Assembly: GCF_015558675.1 (NCBI RefSeq)
Contig: NZ_JADMOL010000006.1
Location: 196,034-260,033, forward strand
DNA: 64,000 nt
Direction: 5' to 3'
From: Paenibacillus sp. 1001270B_150601_E10
GTDB lineage: Bacteria; Bacillota; Bacilli; Paenibacillales; Paenibacillaceae
A model generated the notes under the pieces. That model was not told the DNA's origin and searched no databases. It saw nothing but the letters and a program-made list of their open reading frames with translations. Shown piece by piece: positions 1-8,621 of the stretch (positions are counted from its first letter, which is position 1; every line of letters begins with the position of its first letter). A program made the translations under genes and the position numbers.

Positions 1-427
1 ATGCCCATGCGACTGCAGAAACGACTACCCATGATAGGAAGTAAGGCAAGAACATCATCGTTTGATAGACTTTTCCTGCCTTGCGGCTATGGAGATGGCC
101 GATCATTAAGGCAAAGATTACCGGCAACACGATGCCTAGAATAATAAATATCAGGTTATACCCAAGTGTGTTCCGAATAATGGTCCAAGCATCATTGGAT
201 TTAAAGAGGAACTCAAAATTTTTGAACCCGGACCAGGCGCTGTTGAACACATTGCTTAAAAATCCGCCGGTTATTTTGAAGTCTTTAAAGGCGATAATGA
301 TACCGAACATCGGAAGAAAGCAGAACAAGATATACCATACTGTAGTTGGCAAAGCTAGTAGGGTCAGCTCTGTATCCTGCTTGCGCCATCTTGAGTGCTG
401 GCGTCTTGGTTTGGATCTCGCATTCAT
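1..427 (-). CDS. Sugar ABC transporter permease, LplB type (5' part only)
   Basis: Read on the minus strand from an ATG at 427 preceded by an AGGGGTG ribosome binding site, this frame stays open to the window edge, so only the first 142 codons are present. The protein starts with a basic cytoplasmic stretch (MNARSKPRRQHSRWRK), then a first membrane segment around LPTTVWYILFCFLPMFGII, the IAFKDFK motif and FLPYFLSWVVVSAVAWA at the edge. This arrangement is typical of LplB/YteP-type CUT1 permeases that import oligosaccharides, and it closely parallels the permease at 34229-35191. The partner permease and binding protein must lie to the left, outside the window. The family call is strong; the substrate cannot be read. 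Confidence 0.85.
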   Translation of the reverse strand, partial: MNARSKPRRQHSRWRKQDTELTLLALPTTVWYILFCFLPMFGIIIAFKDFKITGGFLSNVFNSAWSGFKNFEFLFKSNDAWTIIRNTLGYNLIFIILGIVLPVIFALMIGHLHSRKAGKVYQTMMFLPYFLSWVVVSAVAWA

Positions 428-674
428 GGAATCACCCCTCTCTTTTACCTTTATTGTAAGGAATGGGGCTCTCCTCTCTCTAGACGAAAAACATGATACT
501 GTAGTCTAAAAACGTTAGGTTTAATAAAAAAATCTGTCATTCGCTGCTAATAATCAGTGGAGTAAAACTGAAAAAGCAAGATATCAAAATAGATCCAGCA
601 GCGGATTGTGATAAAGTGTAATCATATTTAGAATGGATGGATTAATGATTGATCAATCATAAGGAGAGTGTGAT

Positions 675-1583
675 GTGACGAGCCATGAGATTAAGGACAG
701 TATGGTGTTTCCGCTGCCTGAGCTTTTTGACATGATGGCGAACCTGGATTACTTAACAAGGGACAAAAATGAATGCATGTACACTGTCAATAACGATACG
801 ATCACTAAGGTTATTCCGATTGAAAAACAGCGGTTTTTGGTCCAAATCAGCGCAGTTAAGGATCACCAGATGCACATTCGATTTTTAGATGCAAGACCTA
901 CCGAATACCATCATCGTAAGAAGATTGTCGCGTATATTCGTGATTGGTTTGATCTTGATCGAGATGTACGTCCTTTTTATCAGATGGCAAAGACGGATCC
1001 ACTCCTAAAAGGAACGATTGAAAAAAGCTTTGGATTGCGTGTAATGGGAATCCCTGATCTGTTTGAAGCCCTCTGCTGGGGTGTTATTGGACAGCAAATT
1101 AATTTAGCCTTTGCTTACTCCTTAAAGAAGCAATTCGTAGAACGATTTGGCGACCAAGTCAAGTGGGATGGCCATACCTATTGGGTCTTCCCTTCTTTCG
1201 AACGGATCGCGCAATTATCGCCAAGCCATTTAACAGATATCAAAATGACGAACAGGAAAAGCGAGTATATTATTAATCTTTCAAAGCTAATGGCAAGCGG
1301 AGAATTATCGAAGGAACAGCTCATGAACATGAATATGAAAGAAGCAGAGAAGACGTTGGTAAGCATTCGTGGCATTGGCCCATGGACAGCCAATTATGTT
1401 CTGATGCGCTGCCTTCGCTTTCCTTCAGCATTCCCAATCGATGATGTTGGTCTGTTGAATGCCGTTAAAGCCTTGCGAAAGATGGATCGCAAGCCGACAA
1501 AAGAAGAACTGTTAGCATTATCGATCCCATGGAAGGACTGGGAGTCGTATGCGACCTTTTACTTATGGCGAGTTCTATATTAA
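675..1583 (+). CDS. alkA: DNA-3-methyladenine glycosylase II, HhH-GPD family
   Basis: The 302-residue protein has the two-part layout of Bacillus-type AlkA: a TBP-like N-terminal domain (about 1-100) and an HhH-GPD domain. The helix-hairpin-helix reads IRGIGPWTANYVLM at about 231-244, followed by FPIDD at 253-257, where the catalytic Asp is expected. The signature GLRVMGIPDLFEALCWGVIGQQINL (about 120-144, written here in part) fits the family. It removes alkylated purines in base excision repair. The start is GTG at 675, eight bases after AAGGAG (661-666); the next ATG is less well placed. It stands alone, with no ada or ogt partner beside it. Confidence 0.9.
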   Translation: MTSHEIKDSMVFPLPELFDMMANLDYLTRDKNECMYTVNNDTITKVIPIEKQRFLVQISAVKDHQMHIRFLDARPTEYHHRKKIVAYIRDWFDLDRDVRPFYQMAKTDPLLKGTIEKSFGLRVMGIPDLFEALCWGVIGQQINLAFAYSLKKQFVERFGDQVKWDGHTYWVFPSFERIAQLSPSHLTDIKMTNRKSEYIINLSKLMASGELSKEQLMNMNMKEAEKTLVSIRGIGPWTANYVLMRCLRFPSAFPIDDVGLLNAVKALRKMDRKPTKEELLALSIPWKDWESYATFYLWRVLY

Positions 1584-2055
1584 TTATAGGAATGAATATC
1601 CCTGCAAACGAAAGAACGCCGGCGTCAACCTGTCTTGAACTAGGTTTTCTGCTGGTCATCCTGATTGATTGATCGCTATAAAGCTGTCATTCACACTAAA
1701 GTTATTCGTCTGACATTGCATCTTTGAAAGGATGTCTTTTCGCCGTGGTTAATCATGGGATATAATAGAGGTTGATCAGCACTATAAGTGGTAATGAATT
1801 CCTATCTCTCAAGCATTCAAACGTTTGCAATGAACCATTTCGTGGAGATGCTCATAAAGCGGTCAAGCTGCATGAACTATCTTGCAAGCCTAGGCACTGA
1901 CTAGAAGAGTGGTCTAGGTGGTTTGGCTATAGACATTATATCTTTAGCTAGAATCACACTTCTCATGAGATACAAGCTCCAATAACAGGCTCCTGACAAT
2001 TTACATAACCCTTGTATCCCTTGTATTAATCCCCACTTTAAGGAGGAAATCATCA
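1584..2055. other. Intergenic stretch without a recognisable gene
   Basis: No frame on either strand shows a ribosome binding site with protein-like sequence. A TATAAT hexamer at 1760-1765 lacks a good -35 box. The AAGGAGGAAATC ribosome binding site of the next gene sits at the right end. I see no stable hairpin followed by a T-run, so the end of the alkA transcript is not obvious. Confidence 0.4.
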
Positions 2056-2814
2056 ATGTCTCCAACAACCGAATGGATGACTTTACGGAAAGAACAACGA
2101 GAAAAATTGACATGCCCTGTCGATTTAAATGCTTATTTTACCGAAAATGAGATTGCTGGCAAGCCGCTCGCCGTTATGGATATCGGTCCTTGTTCTATTC
2201 CATCAGGGCAAATTCTTGTCCGCGACCCGCTGTGTTACCTTAACAATATTAAGGAGCAGCCATATTTCCAAACTGCTCCTGAAGGAACGTATACGACCGA
2301 AGTCTGTGTAGTAAAGGGAAATGATGAAGACTGTGCCCGATATGCGGCTGTTCGTCTGCAGTTTACAGATAGTCCTGCTGTACGCTTCGAAGAAGCATTA
2401 ATTGGACATGAAGATCTCTCTAGTCTCGGTGACGATGAATTTTTTGGCTTCAATGTAGATGCGGGATTAGGAAGCATTTGCGATAAGGAGGTCCATCAAG
2501 CCTTTTGTGAATTTCATGCATTATGGCATAAGGAGAACCCGGACAGCAACCTTTACGATAACTACTTTGCCGCCTTATTCGCTGAAAACTATCGTCAGAA
2601 TCCTGAGCATCAACGAGACGCCGGCGATTGGCTGAATTGGAAGATTCCGAATACGGAATATCACTTGCCGATTTTTCAGAGCGGCTTTGGCGATGGCGCA
2701 TACCCTGTATATTGGGGCTACAATGAAGCGGGCGATATTTGCCAATTGGTTGTTCAGTTTATTGATATTGCCTTGGCTTATGGTGAACAAGATGAGGATG
2801 AAGATTGGGACTAA
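2056..2814 (+). CDS. DUF4241 domain protein
   Basis: The 252-residue acidic soluble protein has no signal peptide or membrane segment. It shows the DUF4241 pattern: a central SGQILVRDPL (a G-x-I-x-V-x-DP motif, about 54-63), PYFQTAPEGTY then an alternating strand-rich core, and a C-terminal GFGDGAYPVYWGYNEAGDICQ-like stretch. It ends in an acidic tail (EQDEDEDWD). DUF4241 proteins have no established activity; some family members are found near polymorphic toxin systems and are proposed as immunity proteins, but no toxin gene is adjacent here. Start ATG 2056 follows AAGGAGGAAATCATCA. It is monocistronic. Confidence 0.75.
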   Translation: MSPTTEWMTLRKEQREKLTCPVDLNAYFTENEIAGKPLAVMDIGPCSIPSGQILVRDPLCYLNNIKEQPYFQTAPEGTYTTEVCVVKGNDEDCARYAAVRLQFTDSPAVRFEEALIGHEDLSSLGDDEFFGFNVDAGLGSICDKEVHQAFCEFHALWHKENPDSNLYDNYFAALFAENYRQNPEHQRDAGDWLNWKIPNTEYHLPIFQSGFGDGAYPVYWGYNEAGDICQLVVQFIDIALAYGEQDEDEDWD

Positions 2815-2979
2815 GCGCACTTATCTTGTAAAGTTACATAGGTATTATCCGTCAGCGGGAGGCCGAATGAAGCGGCTTCTCGCATTTATTTTGATTAATA
2901 GCCCATACTGAAACCATGCCTATAAATTTTGCAAAATAACATATAGAAAGAATACAGCATTGCCGCTTGTGGAGGAAAC

Positions 2980-3873
2980 ATGAAAAGAAAACGAAAACTT
3001 ATGCTAATAGGTACAGGGATGGTGATAGTCCTCCTGTTCCTTATCTTTGCGTTGACATCATCTAAGCCTTATCAGTTAGTTATTAACAGTAAATACGTCA
3101 ATACGGATGTCTTGGTTAAAAATGGTCTGACTCTAGTGCCACTAGATTCATTAGCCGACTTAAACCTTCAATTTGACTGGGATCCTTTTTTGAAGAAAGC
3201 AACTGTGGTAAAGCCTGATTCCAGCAAGAAGCTTATTCTTAAGGTTGGAAGCAAGGTGTCTACATTCGGTACTGAGCAAATTATTCTCGATGCTCCTATC
3301 GAAATTATTCACGGCAGATTGGTTGTCCCAATCCGCTTGATCAGCGAAGCCTTTAACGCCGATGTGAATTGGATCGACAAGACCATTGTCATCCGAAGTG
3401 CTGATCGCAGCAGAGATTATCAGACCCTGTACTATAGCAGCGATCTTGCTGCAGCTAGAAAAATGGCAGTCTCTCTCCCGCCATCAGAGGAGTTGACACT
3501 TCAAAACAGCGCGGAGTTGTCCAATTATCGGCTAATCTTTCCTGAGGGAGAAGCGCTTCGATACTATGAATCATTTGGAAATCATATTTGGTACTACGAG
3601 ATAAAGAATGATGTCAAGCACCTGGTGTGGGAATCGGCAGAACGTTCTACAGGGGAGAAGGTTGAGAATGGAACTAGACCTGCAAAAGAAAGCAGTGAGG
3701 TGTACTTTGAGCTCGCTGGTGAACCAGATGTCGTCGAATACGGTAGAATGAAGGAATATGACTCTTATCGGCTTCATGAAGCATTAGGCGAAGATGGCGA
3801 CGTTATCGCAGGAATGATACATGCAATCCCTAATGAAGTAAGAACCGATATCGCCGAGCGAGCACAACACTGA
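2980..3873 (+). CDS. Membrane-anchored protein with copper amine oxidase-like N-terminal (stalk) domain
   Basis: The 297-residue protein opens with MKRKRK and one hydrophobic segment (about 8-28), so it is probably anchored with the rest outside the membrane. Residues about 30-135 form a copper amine oxidase-like N-terminal domain: paired beta units with LVPLDSLADL and then LDAPIEIIHGRLVVPIRLISEAF...DVNWIDKTIVI, the usual Paenibacillus surface-protein module. The C-terminal 160 residues are not a domain I recognise. This module is a stalk-like extracellular domain and does not imply oxidase activity. ATG 2980 follows GTGGAGGAAAC. Confidence 0.75.
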   Translation: MKRKRKLMLIGTGMVIVLLFLIFALTSSKPYQLVINSKYVNTDVLVKNGLTLVPLDSLADLNLQFDWDPFLKKATVVKPDSSKKLILKVGSKVSTFGTEQIILDAPIEIIHGRLVVPIRLISEAFNADVNWIDKTIVIRSADRSRDYQTLYYSSDLAAARKMAVSLPPSEELTLQNSAELSNYRLIFPEGEALRYYESFGNHIWYYEIKNDVKHLVWESAERSTGEKVENGTRPAKESSEVYFELAGEPDVVEYGRMKEYDSYRLHEALGEDGDVIAGMIHAIPNEVRTDIAERAQH

Positions 3874-4133
3874 CTTTCATGAGGTTAGAAGTGCTATTTC
3901 TCTCCCCTACTTCTTGTTCTTCTATGTCATGTGTACAATGGGCACATCATATTGGATGTATCCACGAAATGATCATGGATTGCTGACATTCCCCATATGA
4001 GTAGCAATCTATCGAATGGACATGACGGTGCACCAGAACGTTCATTGATGCTCTTTGCATATTTTGTTCGAATGCTGCAAAGCTCTCTACGACTCTTCAA
4101 ATCATAATACTTATTGAAAGGAGTACCAACGAT

Positions 4134-5087
4134 ATGGAGTGTTACGAACGAATGGAAGCGGTAATCAGCTACTTGGAGGCGAACCTCACGGGAGAATGTC
4201 AAGGTGTCGAGCTTGCTAGAATCGCCGGCTGTCCAATCGGGATTTTTCAGCGCATATTCTCCTTCATGCTGGGAATGACGATGTCTGACTACATGAGAAG
4301 ACGAAGGCTAACACTCGCTGTGGAGGAATTGCAACTTCGCAACGAGAAGGTCATCGATATTGCGCTGAAGTACGGCTATGATTCACACGCGTCCTTTACA
4401 AGAGCCTTCAAGGAGCAGCATGGAATCTCGCCTTCCCAAGCACGTGAAGGGCTTCAGGCGCAAGGCTGTTTATCGCGTATCTCCTTTCAACATTCTGATG
4501 AGCTTGGTAATGAACAAACCTATCGCATGGAGAAAGGAAGAAGAATCATGTCAAAGCTGACGAAGATCGAGTTTGCAAACTATGGACCGTACAAGATCGT
4601 GGGCAAAGAAATTAGAACGGCAATCAGCCCTAATATCCAAACATTTTGGGGGCAATGCTTCGAGGAAGGCATGTACGACAAGTTACTGGCCATGAAGGAA
4701 CACATTCCAACGGATATTCTGGATGATTATGTTGGATACTTCAGGGAGTATGATAATGCCGATGAAACTTTTAAATATGTGGTTGGCATGTTCATGAATG
4801 CTGATGCCCCTGTTCCTGAAGGCTGCGTCGGTTATGATATTCCTGAAACGCTGATTGCGAAAGCGTGGATTCAAGGCGAAGAAGTTGAGATTTACAACAA
4901 TGCCTACTTTCTTATTACGGAAGCCTTAAAGCAGAATGGCTATGAGGCAGATTGGGAGCAATTCTATTGGTGTGAGGTATATACGGATGCTAGATTCGGC
5001 ATTCCTAAATCCATAGGTGAAAAATGCTTAACGCTGGATTACTATATGCCTTGTAAAAGAGCAGCTTATCCTGTTGCAGGATCTTGA
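4134..5087 (+). CDS. AraC-type regulator with GyrI-like effector domain
   Basis: The N-terminal 105 residues form an AraC DNA-binding domain: two helix-turn-helix units, with LARIAGCPIGIFQRIF and the conserved IALKYGYDSHASFTRAFKEQHGISPSQAR type signature (positions about 80-105). From about residue 145 a GyrI-like small-molecule binding domain follows (YGPYKIVGKEIRT, then CEVYTDARFGIPKSIGEKC near the end). Such HTH-first, GyrI-last proteins (Rob/SbmC-like) sense cationic or lipophilic compounds. ATG 4134 lies ten bases after AAAGGAG (4118-4123). No obvious target gene is attached; the bidirectional terminator at 5119-5146 closes it. Confidence 0.88.
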   Translation: MECYERMEAVISYLEANLTGECQGVELARIAGCPIGIFQRIFSFMLGMTMSDYMRRRRLTLAVEELQLRNEKVIDIALKYGYDSHASFTRAFKEQHGISPSQAREGLQAQGCLSRISFQHSDELGNEQTYRMEKGRRIMSKLTKIEFANYGPYKIVGKEIRTAISPNIQTFWGQCFEEGMYDKLLAMKEHIPTDILDDYVGYFREYDNADETFKYVVGMFMNADAPVPEGCVGYDIPETLIAKAWIQGEEVEIYNNAYFLITEALKQNGYEADWEQFYWCEVYTDARFGIPKSIGEKCLTLDYYMPCKRAAYPVAGS

Positions 5088-5118
5088 CCCTTCGTTCATA
5101 CTTTGGCATTTTATGATA

Positions 5119-5146
5119 AAAAACTCTCCTATTAAGGAGAGTTTTT
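5119..5146. terminator. Bidirectional intrinsic terminator
   Basis: A perfect stem AAAAACTCTCCT / AGGAGAGTTTTT with an ATTA loop carries T-runs on both strands. It separates the convergent AraC/GyrI gene (plus) and the FAD oxidase gene (minus). Confidence 0.85.
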
Positions 5147-5179
5147 CGTTTCAATTGTTGCAATCGATATCGATCCATA

Positions 5180-6307
5180 TCAATGTTCTTCTATCGCGTT
5201 ATTTATATCATAATCTAGAAGCTCAATATCAAGTTCCATCCCTAGCGCCAGCTTAGCTAATTGGCTGCCAAGGAATGGTCCTGCCGTTAATCCGGAGGAA
5301 CCTAAACCATTGGCGGTTATTAATCCATCCCAGCCTGGAACAACGCCAATGACCGGAAGAAACCCTGGAGTAAAGGGGCGAAAGCCAACTCTAATTTCCT
5401 GCAGCGTACTGTCAGCGAGCCCTGGAGCTAATGTCAGCCCTTTATTTAAAATTTCCTGCATGCCTCCTGCTGTTACACGCGTGTCGTAACCTTCTATATC
5501 ATTTTCGTGCGTTGCCCCAATCACGATTTTCTGTTGATCAAAAGCTAGGATGTATTGATCGGTAGGAGGCATAATCAAAGGCCAATTGCCCGTATCATAC
5601 TGTTCCTCTACCTGTACATGCATAATTTGTGCTTTTTGGTAGCTTGCCATAAAATGTACGCCTAATGGTTTAAACAGAGTATTAGCCCACGCGCCAGCAC
5701 ATACAGCAACAATCTCTGCTGGAATAAATGTTGAATCGACGGTGACACCCGTCACACGGTTCGACTCATCATGCAATGATGCATCTCCAAAGATAAGTTT
5801 CGCACCGTTACGCAGTGCGGAACGAAGCAGCGCATCCCGCAGCGCACGTCCATCGACCCTAGCGGCGCCGCTAATATGAACGGAATGGTAGCCTTCCGCC
5901 AACAGCGGGAACCGTTCGCGAGTTTGAGCTGCATCCAGCACGGTTATTTCACCGATTTCAGGTGCTTCCTCTTTACGGGCATGAGCCCGCTCCTCCATTT
6001 TATTGATCTTTTCCAGATCATCATGAATACAGAGCGATCCTACTTGAGCATAGCCTGTTTCCGTTTCTCCTTCTTCTTCAAGCTCGTTAATGAGCAATGG
6101 ATAAAATTGCGCCCCTGCCTTCGCAAGCCGGTACCAAGCTTTATTTCTACGCTGCGACAGCCAAGGACAAATAATGCCGGCAGCAGCATCCGTAGCTTGT
6201 CCTCTATCTTGACGGTCCACAATGAGCACATCCGCTCCCATTTTAGTTAAATGATAAGCAGTCGATGCACCAAGGATACCTGCTCCAACGACAATGACTT
6301 TTTTCAT
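5180..6307 (-). CDS. FAD-dependent amine/amino-acid oxidoreductase, DAO family (DadA/ThiO-like)
   Basis: The 375-residue protein starts with MKKVIVVGAGILGASTAYHL, a canonical Rossmann GxGxxG FAD-binding site, followed by VLIVDR (the acidic/polar end of strand 2). It ends with the DAO-family pattern GFRPFTPGFLPVIGVVPG...GLGSSGLTAGP, which closes the FAD site. These enzymes oxidise D-amino acids or glycine-like amines; the substrate is not readable. ATG 6307 is chosen because GAAAGGAAA precedes it and the protein then begins directly with the Rossmann strand; an upstream ATG at 6340 would add eleven non-homologous residues. It lies 139 bases downstream of fabH on the same strand. Confidence 0.82.
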   Translation of the reverse strand: MKKVIVVGAGILGASTAYHLTKMGADVLIVDRQDRGQATDAAAGIICPWLSQRRNKAWYRLAKAGAQFYPLLINELEEEGETETGYAQVGSLCIHDDLEKINKMEERAHARKEEAPEIGEITVLDAAQTRERFPLLAEGYHSVHISGAARVDGRALRDALLRSALRNGAKLIFGDASLHDESNRVTGVTVDSTFIPAEIVAVCAGAWANTLFKPLGVHFMASYQKAQIMHVQVEEQYDTGNWPLIMPPTDQYILAFDQQKIVIGATHENDIEGYDTRVTAGGMQEILNKGLTLAPGLADSTLQEIRVGFRPFTPGFLPVIGVVPGWDGLITANGLGSSGLTAGPFLGSQLAKLALGMELDIELLDYDINNAIEEH

Positions 6308-6446
6308 GATATGTTTCCTTTCTATACAACCTCTTCCCATTATATCTGACCCTGCTTGAAAGGCATAATCATTATAATATCACGAAACTTCGTCACCTTA
6401 TGGCATTGAGCGTTAGAACAAAGCTGTACCAATGATTCGATTAACA

Positions 6447-7436
6447 TTAACATTCATCTAGATGCCAATGAATAATGTGCCCGGCGTGTGTAAGTCCCCC
6501 TCCAAAGCCATACAGCATGAGGGTATCGCCATTAGTTAGCTTCCCTTCATTCAATCCAATCTGCAAGGCCAATGGAATGGAAACCGCTGAGGTATTACCC
6601 AGATACTCCGCACTTGTTAATGTCTTCTCTATAGGGAATTCTGATTTCTCACATACGGATTCAATCATTCGGAGATTAGCACTATGGGGAACAAACCAAT
6701 CGAGCTCATCCATGCTTAAGCTGGCTTGCTGCAATAGCTCATTCATAGCAATAGGAATGGTACGGGTCACCCATTTATAAACCTCCCGGCCATTTTGAAC
6801 GATCTTTCCGCTTGTGCTCAACGGATTGCCGAACATCGTATGCGATAATTTCGGAAGGTAGACATGCTGCCCCCCTTCTCCATTCGTTCCGATATGTGAG
6901 GCAATAAAGCTCGGTCTTTCTTCATCTCTCTCGACAAGAACAGCCGCTGCCCCGTCTCCAAAGAGGATGCAGGTCGTTCGATCCGTATAATCGGTTACTT
7001 TCGATAGCGTTTCTGCAGCTACAACCAATATTTTACGATGAAGCCCAGATGTAATGAGTCCATTGGCAAGATGCAATCCATATGTAAATCCAGCACAGGT
7101 TGCATTGAGATCTATGGCTCCTGTCTGCTGAATATGAAAATGCTGTTGAATTTGACAAGCTACACTTGGGAATGTGTAGTCGGAGGTGGTCGTTGCAACC
7201 AAAATGAAGTCTATGTCTCTAATGTCTTTATGATACTGCTCCGCTAAGTTTTCGATGGCTTTATAGGCTAAAGTAGAGGCATATTCATGGTCGCCAGCCA
7301 TTCTTCTTTCCTTCATGCCGGTTCTTTGTACAATCCAAGCGTCATTTGTTTCTACCATTTGTTCTAAATCGGCATTGGTTAAGACCTGTTCCGGTACATA
7401 GGTGCCAATCGCAGTGATTCTAGCTTTTGATTGCAT
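6447..7436 (-). CDS. fabH: Beta-ketoacyl-ACP synthase III (FabH)
   Basis: The 329-residue protein has the FabH catalytic triad in context: Cys114 in DLNATCAGF, His251 in WFVPHSANLRM and Asn281 in YLGNTSA. It condenses acyl-CoA primers with malonyl-ACP to start fatty acid synthesis; in Bacilli this sets branched-chain priming. The HSANLRM form of the His motif is like the second Bacillus isoform (FabHB/YhfB) as I remember it. ATG 7436 follows GGAGGTTGATAACGA. Two FapR-like boxes overlap its promoter (7461-7503), so malonyl-CoA-responsive control is expected. It is not followed by fabF, so it may be a second, stand-alone copy. Confidence 0.93.
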   Translation of the reverse strand: MQSKARITAIGTYVPEQVLTNADLEQMVETNDAWIVQRTGMKERRMAGDHEYASTLAYKAIENLAEQYHKDIRDIDFILVATTTSDYTFPSVACQIQQHFHIQQTGAIDLNATCAGFTYGLHLANGLITSGLHRKILVVAAETLSKVTDYTDRTTCILFGDGAAAVLVERDEERPSFIASHIGTNGEGGQHVYLPKLSHTMFGNPLSTSGKIVQNGREVYKWVTRTIPIAMNELLQQASLSMDELDWFVPHSANLRMIESVCEKSEFPIEKTLTSAEYLGNTSAVSIPLALQIGLNEGKLTNGDTLMLYGFGGGLTHAGHIIHWHLDEC

Positions 7437-7460
7437 TCGTTATCAACCTCCTCAACAATA

Positions 7461-7513
7461 TTAACACCAAGTAATATTACCTAATATTAATACCAGGTAC
7501 TAATTGCAGTCAA
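7461..7513 (-). promoter_or_regulatory. fabH promoter with tandem FapR-like operators
   Basis: On the minus strand a TTGACT -35 (7508-7513) is followed at 18 bases by TAATAT (7484-7489). The 17-base sequence 7487-7503, TTAATACCAGGTACTAA, is an inverted repeat (half sites TTAGTACC/GGTATTAA) matching the known Bacillus FapR operator, and it fills the -35/-10 spacer. A second, weaker copy lies at 7461-7477 (13 of 17 positions agree with the first). FapR is a malonyl-CoA-released repressor of fatty acid genes; the fapR gene is not in this window. Confidence 0.8.
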
Positions 7514-7542
7514 TGATGAATTCATTACGACAACAAAAGAAT

Positions 7543-7572
7543 AAAAAAGCCGACACTTGAAAAGTGTCAGCT
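7543..7572 (-). terminator. Intrinsic terminator of the APH-fold kinase gene
   Basis: On the minus strand AAGCTGACACTT / AAGTGTCGGCTT pairs around a three-base loop and runs into TTTTTTAT. It lies between the kinase gene and the fabH promoter. Confidence 0.8.
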
Positions 7573-7621
7573 TGGTATTCGGCTTGATGAATGAAAAATT
7601 CTGAGTGCTTCCTAGTTGGAG

Positions 7622-8578
7622 TTATTTTTCAAGCATAGACGGTAACTCATCTAATTCATTACCTAACGCCCTTAACGTAGCCTCTCTCTCCTTCTCTGAC
7701 TGATGATCATACAGGAGCTGCTCGGTAAATTCCCAGATATCTTCTAATTTTCGACGATACTGATAGAATTGAAGTGCATCTGGATGAATGGAAAAGTCCT
7801 TGTGAACAGATTGATAAACCTGAAGAAAATCCATATAGTACGGTTTATTTATTAGAGACATGAAGTCTGCCTCGACGGGAGCGAGTTTTAATCCTTCCCA
7901 GTCAATTAGGATTAAATGTTGATCGGTTTGCATGAGATTCCAATGGTGAATATCCATATGGCAAAGGGACATCTTTCGTTTTTCATTTTTTAGTGCGTTG
8001 GATAACATAGTTGTTTGTTCAATCATACGATCCAATTGCTCACTCATAGGTCGAATGATGGTCTTTATATCATCTGGAAGTGAATAAGCATGCAGATGGA
8101 GAATATCTTGCAGTGATTGTAAGAAAGCAACATCAAAGTCCTCTTGAAGCTTATCGGCATTCACAAGGTCAGATGCAGTGTACTTATGAAGCTGTGCTAG
8201 GATTTCCGACAGTTGAATCGCTTGAGCTTGTGTCAGATTCCGCTCTCCAATCGTTTCACCTTCAATAAATTCATATAGAAGATAGATTCCCTCTTCATCC
8301 TCGCATTGATAGGCTCCATCCTTTGTTACGATGGGGACTGGAATGTTGTGCCTTAATGCCGTTTGTTCCTTAAGCCATAATAATATCGCTACATAATCGT
8401 CAATATGAGCTGTCCATTTTGCTGTAGATGCCCTGCTCTTTTCGTAAACTTTAAGAAAATATCGACTATTATGATCCACCACTTTGTAAGCCAATGCTGC
8501 CCATCCGCCTTGAAGCGGTGAAAGCTCTATACAGTGAATCTCATAAAAGGTTCGTAAAATGGTTTGCAGCCTTTGCAT
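7622..8578 (-). CDS. Aminoglycoside phosphotransferase-fold kinase
   Basis: The 318-residue protein has the APH/choline kinase signature: nucleotide lobe with YFLKVYEK (ATP-binding Lys), hinge YLLYEFIEGETI, then Brenner's motif LCHMDIHHWNLMQ and the metal-binding LILIDWEG. The family phosphorylates hydroxyls of small molecules, including aminoglycosides and spectinomycin, but also choline or sugars, so resistance is only one possibility. ATG 8578 follows AAAGGAGTACCGTGCA. It lies 43 bases downstream of the serine hydrolase gene and may be the third gene of the MerR-controlled operon; a terminator follows at 7543-7572. Confidence 0.82.
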   Translation of the reverse strand: MQRLQTILRTFYEIHCIELSPLQGGWAALAYKVVDHNSRYFLKVYEKSRASTAKWTAHIDDYVAILLWLKEQTALRHNIPVPIVTKDGAYQCEDEEGIYLLYEFIEGETIGERNLTQAQAIQLSEILAQLHKYTASDLVNADKLQEDFDVAFLQSLQDILHLHAYSLPDDIKTIIRPMSEQLDRMIEQTTMLSNALKNEKRKMSLCHMDIHHWNLMQTDQHLILIDWEGLKLAPVEADFMSLINKPYYMDFLQVYQSVHKDFSIHPDALQFYQYRRKLEDIWEFTEQLLYDHQSEKEREATLRALGNELDELPSMLEK

Positions 8579-8621
8579 TGCACGGTACTCCTTTATACAC
8601 GTTAATAAATATCTGCTGTTC

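Noticed and set aside
81..509. 142-codon plus-strand frame at the left edge
   Set aside because: It is the complement of the LplB-type permease frame, which has a ribosome binding site and typical membrane motifs; the plus-strand frame has neither.
1760..1765. TATAAT as promoter of the DUF4241 gene
   Set aside because: No acceptable -35 at 16-18 bases, and it would give a leader of almost 290 bases.
6308..6340. Eleven-residue extension of the DAO-family oxidase
   Set aside because: ATG 6307 has the ribosome binding site and starts directly with the Rossmann strand.
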